Virus record (IMG/VR): IMGVR_UViG_3300020219_000016
Span: 1 to 64,000 of that record
Length of the DNA: 64,000 nucleotides
Direction: 5' to 3' (one strand)
DNA from: a virus
A program made the position numbers and the translations under genes. Below the pieces are notes generated by a model, which worked only from the letters and a program-made list of their open reading frames with translations, was not told where the DNA came from and searched no databases. The stretch's first letter is position 1. Each line of letters begins with the position of its first letter. Shown here one piece after another: positions 58,929-64,000 of this stretch.

Positions 58929-58964
58929 CGCTTGCCAGAATATGGCGATGATCGTATATTCCAT
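58929..58964 (+). promoter_or_regulatory. Conserved CGTATATG promoter-like motif, copy 14
   Basis: CGCTTGC at 58929, 17 nt, then CGTATATTCCAT at 58953. It is upstream of the sigma factor gene, so that gene may control itself. Confidence 0.6.
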
Positions 58965-59087
58965 AAATAGACCCACCGTCAGGGTCAAGTGTGAGTGCTG
59001 TACGCGGACATGTTTCGTGGCAGTGCTTGCAGGAAGCCGTTTAAGAGTTCGGGATATATCACTTTACGTGACCGGCCCCGGAGATTG

Positions 59088-59693
59088 ATGAATCGAGGTT
59101 CAAAGATTGCGGGAATAAATCACCACTCGAACAGGATTGCAAAAATGTGCGGGCCAGAATGTATAGTCGCCATCGCGGCAGGGGATGAGCAGGCGTTCGG
59201 AAACCTGATGGTTGAGTACGAGCGCAAGATGATTCGCTGGTTTTACAACCATGATGTTTCTTGGGATGTCGCCAGAGAGCTCACTCAGGATTTATTCCTG
59301 AAGATCTGGAAAAAGGCCGGCACATTTAAATCGCAATTCGATGTTCACGGATGGCTGTACGCAATCGCGCGGAACATAGCCAAAGATCACCATCGAGCTT
59401 TGAATCGTGAAAAGCGGCACGCATGTGTGTTGCAGTGCGATGACTTTAGCTCGATTGCAGACAGTTACTCAGATGAGTCTCGGCGGATCGACGCGAAAGA
59501 TGTCGTGGATGCGCTACTGGCAGGCGAGGATGAGTCTGTGCGAGATTTCCTGTATGACATGGTAGACGGCAGCGGCAGTCGGCTTGAGGAAATGGCCGAG
59601 GAACAGCACCTGAGCTGTGGCGGTGTCCGGTATCGCTACGGCGTTTTATTGAAATCTTTGCGTCAAACAGCAGAATCGTCTGCAATGGTTTAG
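59088..59693 (+). CDS. ECF-like RNA polymerase sigma factor
   Basis: ATG 59088 follows CCCCGGAGATTG; ATG 59145-59150 region is an alternative. Region 2 is clear (DEQAFGNLMVEYERKM, VARELTQDLFLKIWKK, WLYAIARNIAKDHHR), and region 4 is a helix-turn-helix near the end (RLEEMAEEQHLSCGGVRYRY). 201 residues, no anti-sigma gene nearby. ECF factors often use CGTA/CGTC -10 boxes, and the genome-wide CGTATATG motif fits this. Confidence 0.8.
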   Translation: MNRGSKIAGINHHSNRIAKMCGPECIVAIAAGDEQAFGNLMVEYERKMIRWFYNHDVSWDVARELTQDLFLKIWKKAGTFKSQFDVHGWLYAIARNIAKDHHRALNREKRHACVLQCDDFSSIADSYSDESRRIDAKDVVDALLAGEDESVRDFLYDMVDGSGSRLEEMAEEQHLSCGGVRYRYGVLLKSLRQTAESSAMV

Positions 59694-59713
59694 GTTTCAG
59701 CCGTATATGTCAT
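59678..59713 (+). promoter_or_regulatory. Conserved CGTATATG promoter-like motif, copy 15
   Basis: GTCTGCA at 59678, 17 nt, then CGTATATGTCAT at 59702-59713. It lies 64 nt before the CsrA start. Confidence 0.7.
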
Positions 59714-59777
59714 TGTTCGGTGTGTGAATCGCCGCAGTGGCGTGGTTAAATTCGGGGTCTGCATGGAGGAAAGAGAA

Positions 59778-59993
59778 ATGGGTATGCTTTGCTTGAGTCG
59801 GAAGGTGGGTCAGTCTATCGTGCTGGCAGACGGCACGATTGAAATCAACGTGCTCGATATTGCGAGAGGGTGCGTGCGGATCGGAATTTCCGCACCAAAA
59901 GACATTGATATTAACCGCAAGGAAGTTTATGAACAAATCGTCGTGCAGCGTTCTGAATCTGAGTGCAATCCGGAAGGTGCTGCTGCTGGGTAA
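59778..59993 (+). CDS. csrA: CsrA-family RNA-binding regulator
   Basis: MGMLCLSRKVGQSIVL and VRIGISAPKDIDINRKEVYEQI are canonical CsrA. ATG 59778 follows ATGGAGGAAAGAGAA. 71 residues, slightly longer tail than typical. It binds GGA in hairpin loops near ribosome sites, a feature found in leaders nearby. Confidence 0.9.
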   Translation: MGMLCLSRKVGQSIVLADGTIEINVLDIARGCVRIGISAPKDIDINRKEVYEQIVVQRSESECNPEGAAAG

Positions 59994-60195
59994 GTTCGTG
60001 GCTCTGGAGGGTGACCGTCGAGCGGTGGCAGAATCGCTTGGAATCGGCTATACAAGTACCGTGACCAGTATTCGCGAGATCGTGCCACTGCGAAGTAACC
60101 CGGACGCTGAGTTGAGAGACTCAGCCGTGCGAGGCTTGAAAGCACTACGAGACGAGATTTCTCGTCTGATTCAGCAGGCACAAAATGCAGGCTGA
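59929..60195 (+). CDS. Small helix-turn-helix protein overlapping csrA
   Basis: AAGGAAGTTT precedes ATG 59929 inside csrA, giving a 65-base overlap. GDRRAVAESLGIGYTSTVTSI is a helix-turn-helix. 88 residues. It may be co-expressed with CsrA as a second regulator. Confidence 0.6.
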   Translation: MNKSSCSVLNLSAIRKVLLLGKFVALEGDRRAVAESLGIGYTSTVTSIREIVPLRSNPDAELRDSAVRGLKALRDEISRLIQQAQNAG

Positions 60196-60315
60196 CATTG
60201 AATAATCTGCTGCCTTAACTCCCGTGTGGTGACGGTAAAAGTTGCATCGTGGTCCTCCTGTACCGTGGTGTAGTGAGTTGAGGCCGCAGGTTTCTTTTTT
60301 CGGGCGTGTGTAGCA

Positions 60316-60618
60316 ATGGCTGAAATTGACGTGCGTGTAAAGTGCGGCGAGGAAGAGTTCGCCGTGTTGGTGCGATCGTGCGTCGTCACAGGTGCAATCG
60401 ACACGATGTTATTCTGCGATGCAGGATTTGCGCAATCGTACTGCAAAGCCCGCTGGCTGATACCAGTTAATGACTGGGAGGCATACCTGATTCAGCCTCA
60501 AGCAGGATCGGCACTGAAGTACAACGAGGAACCTGTGCGTTACTGCGGCTGGAAGTGCGCAAAGGACGAAACCGAATGGCTGCACATTCATCTTGAGAAG
60601 CCGGTAGTTGAATTCTGA
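60316..60618 (+). CDS. Hypothetical protein
   Basis: 100 residues, alpha/beta, starting MAEIDVRVKCGEEEFAVLV. A T-run (TTTCTTTTTT) lies just before, possibly a terminator of the csrA unit. Function unknown. Confidence 0.5.
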   Translation: MAEIDVRVKCGEEEFAVLVRSCVVTGAIDTMLFCDAGFAQSYCKARWLIPVNDWEAYLIQPQAGSALKYNEEPVRYCGWKCAKDETEWLHIHLEKPVVEF

Positions 60619-60767
60619 AAGAGTTTCTGCAGTGTTTTACTGTCCAGAAAATACTTTCCGAAATCTTTGTAAATCGACACCGAATAAGATTGACGGTCGA
60701 ATCGGGATGGACGATACTCCTGAAGTCGCGAGTCGGAATTACTGACTCGGATGAAACAAGGTTGGCC

Positions 60768-60786
60768 CCGTGAGGGCTTGGAGAAA
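60768..60786 (+). promoter_or_regulatory. GGCCCC-GAGGGC leader hairpin, copy 1
   Basis: GGCCCCGTGAGGGC followed by TTGGAGAAA: a GC hairpin directly next to the ribosome site of the gene at 60792. Confidence 0.6.
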
Positions 60787-60791
60787 TTGAG

Positions 60792-60965
60792 ATGACGAAA
60801 GTAATAAAATCCAGCAGCGTAGATCTTAGTCAGCGTGAAATTGTGGCGACGTTCGAGTCACTCGAAGAAGCTGTCGTGTACATTGCAGAGCACACAGTTG
60901 ATGGTGTTAACGTCAGCGAAGATCCCGATTGCGACTATCTGCGGATCGATGGTGTTGACGACTAA
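60792..60965 (+). CDS. Small acidic protein (57 aa)
   Basis: TTGGAGAAATTGAG precedes the ATG. EIVATFESLEEAVVYIAEHT and DPDCDY recur in related form in the gene at 61854. Function unknown. Confidence 0.55.
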   Translation: MTKVIKSSSVDLSQREIVATFESLEEAVVYIAEHTVDGVNVSEDPDCDYLRIDGVDD

Positions 60966-60987
60966 GTTGAGTCGCTCAGCAATCCCC

Positions 60988-61012
60988 AGCCGACCCTCCC
61001 GAGGGTCGGCTT
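60988..61012 (+). terminator. GC-rich terminator-like hairpin
   Basis: AGCCGACCCT pairs with AGGGTCGGCT around CCCG. It is followed by TTGCGGG, not a T-run. Its right arm starts the 50-bp repeat. Confidence 0.5.
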
Positions 61013-61050
61013 GCGGGCGTGGTGACTTTTCGAGTTGGCCCCGCGAGGGC
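61001..61050 (+). repeat. 50-bp direct repeat, copy 1
   Basis: Fifty bases identical to 61449-61498, made of a hairpin arm, a GACTTTTCG spacer and the GGCCCCGCGAGGGC leader. It is a portable intergenic module. Confidence 0.85.
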
Positions 61051-61060
61051 TAGGGAGAAA

Positions 61061-61420
61061 ATGAAGATGAACAATTTAAAATCAACAGCATCAGCAATGT
61101 ACATCGAGGCAGCAAACCAGACGGAAGAATTCCTCAAATCACTGTCCTCAGATGATCGGCTCAACTGTGACGACCTGCGCGACGAGATCGCCGCCTATCG
61201 CGAGGCCGCATCGTCTGGGTCGTGGCCATTACTCTACAGATGGTTCGCGGGAAAAAATACCCCAGTCGTTTTCGCTGGTAGTGCTGGCGTGTATTGGTAC
61301 GAGGTAATGGCTGACGTCGCTGCTGGCGTCTGCTCGGTTCTGATCCGGATCGGATCGTATTATTACGAGGTTAACAGTGATGGCATGGCGACGGGAAAAC
61401 ACATTCGACTAGCCAACTAA
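61061..61420 (+). CDS. Hypothetical protein
   Basis: TAGGGAGAAA precedes ATG 61061. 119 residues: helical half with SLSSDDRLNCDDLRDEIA then a hydrophobic beta half. Function unknown. Confidence 0.5.
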   Translation: MKMNNLKSTASAMYIEAANQTEEFLKSLSSDDRLNCDDLRDEIAAYREAASSGSWPLLYRWFAGKNTPVVFAGSAGVYWYEVMADVAAGVCSVLIRIGSYYYEVNSDGMATGKHIRLAN

Positions 61421-61448
61421 TCCACGCCGCCTGACAGCCGATCCTTAC

Positions 61449-61498
61449 GAGGGTCGGCTTGCGGGCGTGGTGACTTTTCGAGTTGGCCCCGCGAGGGC
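61449..61498 (+). repeat. 50-bp direct repeat, copy 2
   Basis: Identical to 61001-61050. The left hairpin arm (GCCGATCC) differs from copy 1 yet still pairs through a G-T. Confidence 0.85.
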
Positions 61499-61512
61499 CG
61501 GGAGAAATTCAT

Positions 61513-61800
61513 ATGAGCCGACAGTTGTCCTCAGACGACATCCTACACGTCCGTCACGGATTAAGATTTCATCTGTGGCGAGTGCTCTGTGAGTCTCCTC
61601 CTGTGCTGCCTGATCCGCTGGATCAATGTCGCGATCGGGCGACGCATGTTTTGACGGAGGAAGAGGCGTGTTTCTTCAGGCTATTTATTCCGCCTTTTGT
61701 TTCGCCGATCGTCCACGAGGTCGAGACGATCCGAGATTTCGTACCGTCGATCAGCCGACGTTTACGTTTCGCTGAACAGATCAGCGACATTGAGAATTAA
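61513..61800 (+). CDS. Hypothetical protein
   Basis: CGGGAGAAATTCAT precedes the ATG. SRQLSSDDILHVRHGL echoes the SLSSDD segment of the previous protein. 95 residues. Function unknown. Confidence 0.5.
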   Translation: MSRQLSSDDILHVRHGLRFHLWRVLCESPPVLPDPLDQCRDRATHVLTEEEACFFRLFIPPFVSPIVHEVETIRDFVPSISRRLRFAEQISDIEN

Positions 61801-61823
61801 GTGCTCTGTCTTTTTAACGAGGG

Positions 61824-61846
61824 TGGCCCCGCGAGGGCCTGGAGAA
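61824..61846 (+). promoter_or_regulatory. GGCCCC-GAGGGCC leader hairpin, copy 4
   Basis: GGCCCCGCGAGGGCC then TGGAGAA; same module without the upstream 50-bp part. It stands eight nt before ATG 61854. Confidence 0.6.
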
Positions 61847-61853
61847 TTGAACG

Positions 61854-62006
61854 ATGAAACGTTTCCAGATTATCGGTGGTGATTTTAGCCCGATCGAATC
61901 AGAGTCGATATTCGACTCAATGGCCGAGGCTCAGGCGTCGCTTGAATTTCTTCAGGAAATGAATCCAGATTGCGATGCACGCATTGTGGAAATCAATGCC
62001 GAGTAA
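61854..62006 (+). CDS. Small acidic protein (50 aa)
   Basis: FDSMAEAQASLEFLQEMNPD resembles the gene at 60792 in pattern (acidic helix, DPDCD/NPDCD). 50 residues. Function unknown. Confidence 0.5.
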   Translation: MKRFQIIGGDFSPIESESIFDSMAEAQASLEFLQEMNPDCDARIVEINAE

Positions 62007-62035
62007 TTAGCCGTCCAGTTTTTTAAGGCTATGAC

Positions 62036-62269
62036 ATGACTTTTGCGAATCGTCAGACCGTACATTTATCGAATTATGCGGTCGCGCTTAGCAAGGATCT
62101 TCAGGCCGAGTTGGGCTGCGAGTCCATGTCTGAGCTGCTGGAGTGGCTGATACTGAGTCAGCGTCATTCATTCGTTGATGCGCGTGCATTGCTGAGTCAG
62201 CGGAGCAAGCGTGGGCGGCGGTGGCCGAATGTGCTTTCGGATGATGCCGTGTTACCGCCAGAGGGCTGA
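62036..62269 (+). CDS. Small protein, possible RHH-type
   Basis: 77 residues: TVHLSNYAVALSKDLQAELG-CESMSELLEW is strand-helix-helix-like. C-terminus is basic (SQRSKRGRRW). Assignment weak. Confidence 0.45.
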   Translation: MTFANRQTVHLSNYAVALSKDLQAELGCESMSELLEWLILSQRHSFVDARALLSQRSKRGRRWPNVLSDDAVLPPEG

Positions 62270-62300
62270 CACGATTTGTGCGTATCGCTTTGATTAAACC

Positions 62301-62354
62301 GGCGGCGAGAGATCGCCGCCATTGAAACCGACGTTGCCGCCGCTCGGTTTCAAT
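62301..62354 (+). promoter_or_regulatory. Double hairpin with complementary loop
   Basis: GGCGGCGA/TCGCCGCC with a GAGA tetraloop is followed by ATTGAAACCGA/TCGGTTTCAAT around a loop containing GCCGCCG. That loop could pair with the first stem instead. No T-run. It precedes ATG 62387 and may regulate it. Confidence 0.5.
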
Positions 62355-62386
62355 CAATTGTTATGCGGCGATCTGGAGACTTAGCG

Positions 62387-62644
62387 ATGGCCGTAATTAT
62401 TAAACCCGGACCAACCGACCCAGTCACAAATAGTATCTGGCTAGAGGACACCGAGACCGGGGAGCAATATTTTTTGGACGGTGGAGATGGACAAGACGTG
62501 GGGTGCGATGTCGAGACGGGTGATGATCCGTGGTGGTCGGCATTCGTCTCAGGATGCGACGGGAAAAGTCGAGAGGAAGCGGATGAATGGCTTGATGAGC
62601 ATGCTGATTGTGGAAGCGACGGATGGGAGCTCCCGTCCGCATAA
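62387..62644 (+). CDS. Acidic hypothetical protein
   Basis: GGAGACTTAGCG precedes ATG 62387. 85 residues, very acidic, with two C residues in VSGCDGKS and ADCGSD. Function unknown. Confidence 0.5.
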   Translation: MAVIIKPGPTDPVTNSIWLEDTETGEQYFLDGGDGQDVGCDVETGDDPWWSAFVSGCDGKSREEADEWLDEHADCGSDGWELPSA

Positions 62645-62674
62645 CAATGCCTTCTCAGTGGCTTTTTCACTGAC
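62644..62674 (+). repeat. Conserved CTCAGT hairpin, copy C
   Basis: ATGCCTTCTCAGTGGCTT matches copies A and B; the right arm is CACTGA instead of ACTGAG but still pairs. It lies between two genes. Confidence 0.55.
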
Positions 62675-62768
62675 ATGGTGATTGATGGTCGATTACCAAC
62701 AACGAAGTTCAGTCCGAGGTGGGCTGAGTGGGTTTCAAACGTTCCGAGGCGGAACAAAGGGGTTTCTG

Positions 62769-63164
62769 ATGATTGATTCATCTTCTGCGCCTGCTGCGCT
62801 AGTACCTTCCATTTCTGACCGTCCTATTCGCGTCGTAGTGCTGCGATCTGAGGATAGTGTTCTGTGGATCGAGCCGAACAGAAATGGATTAACCAGCTAT
62901 GTCTGGTCGCGTCGCCTGAACAGTTCTATAGCCAGGCTTGTTCGGCAGTTCTACACAAAGGCTGAGGCACAAGTCGTCGCACGGCAGCTCGGTTTCCTTT
63001 TGTCTGATGTTCGGCAGCATGAGACTCGTTTCCATCGGTTTTGGTGTGTGATCGGAAACGAAGGTGGTCTTCTGGCTGACGAGTCGTCAGTGGTCAATGC
63101 ACAGTGTGATCCCCTTCAGGATGTGATTGCTGGGCATTCACGGTTTCTGCCGTCTCCGGCGTGA
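62769..63164 (+). CDS. Hypothetical protein
   Basis: A GTTCC/GGAAC hairpin (loop GAGGC) and AAAGGGG lie just before ATG 62769. 131 residues, basic centre. Function unknown. Confidence 0.5.
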   Translation: MIDSSSAPAALVPSISDRPIRVVVLRSEDSVLWIEPNRNGLTSYVWSRRLNSSIARLVRQFYTKAEAQVVARQLGFLLSDVRQHETRFHRFWCVIGNEGGLLADESSVVNAQCDPLQDVIAGHSRFLPSPA

Positions 63165-63170
63165 ACAAAC

Positions 63171-63187
63171 AATCCCTGCGGGGATTT
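63171..63187 (+). terminator. Possible terminator hairpin
   Basis: AATCCC/GGGATT with loop TGCG and TTGTCT after it. Weak T-run. Similar to the hairpin at 15381. Confidence 0.4.
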
Positions 63188-63268
63188 GTCTCTCAGGTTT
63201 CCTCCTCCACGTTTGGCGAGAGACGGGCAACACAGCGAGGTGCTGTGGCTGACGGAAACAAAACAACT

Positions 63269-63286
63269 GCCGGGAGGACCGGCAAA
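63269..63286 (+). promoter_or_regulatory. CsrA-type hairpin with GAGGA loop
   Basis: TGCCGG/CCGGCA closes a loop GAGGA about 14 nt before ATG 63299. A GGA in a hairpin loop next to the ribosome site is the classic CsrA target, and a CsrA gene lies 3.5 kb upstream. Confidence 0.5.
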
Positions 63287-63298
63287 GAAAGTAAGACC

Positions 63299-64000
63299 AT
63301 GTCTACAGTAGCACAGAGTGAGTCACGGTATCAGTTGCGCTATAAACTGACACCAAAGGCGATTATTGAACGGGTGAAGGCGACAGGTGATTCTGGCATT
63401 GACGTCGGCGTCACAATCAAGCACGGCGATCCGCATTTTGAGCGTGCGGTTGATTTGATTGGGCTTGACAAGATGAGTGGCAAGTCAAGTTACCAGTGGA
63501 TCGTCGTGGATGGCGAATTTGATTCGATGGATATTACGGCTGACGTGCTTCTGGATAAGCTCGAGGAGGCTGTCCGTGAGCAAGAGGAAGAATGGGACGA
63601 GGCACGCGCTGAGTATGAGGCCGAAGTTCAGCGACTTCTAACGTGTGATCCGAAGGCATTGCTGTGCAATCGCAACGGCGTTCGGAGTGCGATTGATAAT
63701 CCACCATCGCATGATAAGCCGTGGGTACAAGCTCCTGCGTTGGCCTTCTTGTTTCCGAAGGCCGGAGCAAAAAATCAGTCTCGCAATGAGCCATTGTCAA
63801 ACAAGCGATGTGCTGACGTGGTGGCGGAAATGGCCAGGTTGATTCAGGAACAGGATATCATTCTGTCAGCGATCGAGGCAGGCGTTAAATCGGCTGCTGC
63901 CAACGACCGATCGGGCTGGATCGAATTGAACGGAAGCGATCGTCTGAAGAAATGTTCCGCAGAAGGGATTCAGTGCGACGCGATCTATCGTGATGAGCGG
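63299..64000 (+). CDS. Hypothetical protein, cut by window edge
   Basis: The frame from ATG 63299 is open to the right edge (234 codons visible). The N-terminal part is beta-rich; residues 85-110 are a strongly acidic coiled coil (EEEWDEARAEYEAE). No family recognised. The end is outside the window. Confidence 0.6.
   Translation, partial: MSTVAQSESRYQLRYKLTPKAIIERVKATGDSGIDVGVTIKHGDPHFERAVDLIGLDKMSGKSSYQWIVVDGEFDSMDITADVLLDKLEEAVREQEEEWDEARAEYEAEVQRLLTCDPKALLCNRNGVRSAIDNPPSHDKPWVQAPALAFLFPKAGAKNQSRNEPLSNKRCADVVAEMARLIQEQDIILSAIEAGVKSAAANDRSGWIELNGSDRLKKCSAEGIQCDAIYRDER

Noticed and set aside
1-64000. CRISPR array or insertion sequence
   Set aside because: No regular 24-40 bp repeats with unique spacers and no transposase with terminal inverted repeats were seen.

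Overview
The window reads as part of a double-stranded DNA tailed phage whose host is probably a planctomycete. The host guess is inference. It rests on a planctomycete-style tyrosine integrase remnant, several small secreted proteins with twin-arginine (KRRxxL) leaders, an ECF-like sigma factor and a CsrA protein. Nearly everything is on the + strand, genes are tightly packed with ATGA-type overlaps, and most are small. Only one convincing gene is on the - strand (56979-57173).

Layout. (1) 0-7.5 kb: end of a structural module (LamG-type lectin protein, repetitive small-residue virion-like proteins), then a probable lysis/surface cassette: a duplicated membrane-hairpin protein, two small anchored proteins, a papain-like cysteine peptidase and a lipoprotein. 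(2) 7.6-11.1 kb: ribbon-helix-helix-like protein, then RecT annealase and a YqaJ-type exonuclease. (3) 11.15-12.5 kb: a 1.36 kb gene-free stretch holding at least five tRNA-like sequences, three of them about 150 nt long. (4) 12.5-17 kb: metallophosphoesterase, DUF4406/DUF6378 fusion, HExxH protein and an SMC-type ATPase. (5) 17-33 kb: about 45 small accessory genes, many with CxxC zinc-ribbon motifs. They are interrupted by a decayed integrase plus attP-like site (23.3-24.6 kb) and a 0.7 kb structured non-coding region (27.64-28.35 kb). (6) 32-50 kb: replication and DNA modification: MmcB-like nuclease, sliding clamp, Dam-type, Dcm-type and beta-class methyltransferases, SF2 helicase, ParB-like protein, replication initiator, DnaC-like loader, DnaB helicase, DnaQ-like exonuclease and RuvC-like resolvase. 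(7) 51-58 kb: secreted thioredoxin/trypsin-like protein, a second SF2 helicase with five C-terminal repeats, and a recombining array of Tat-signal paralogues. (8) 58.9-64 kb: sigma factor, CsrA, and small genes behind repeated hairpin leaders.

Regulation. A bipartite motif, roughly ATCTGCG - 16/17 nt - CGTATATGYCAT, lies upstream of at least fifteen transcription units, including the sigma factor and CsrA genes themselves. It is the best candidate for a phage-specific promoter and it corrects several start codons. Other repeated hairpins in leaders and rho-independent terminators divide the genome into operons.

Limits. All family calls are by eye from motifs. Most small genes are unassigned. 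The tRNA-like and other RNA structures were paired by hand and need covariance-model checks.
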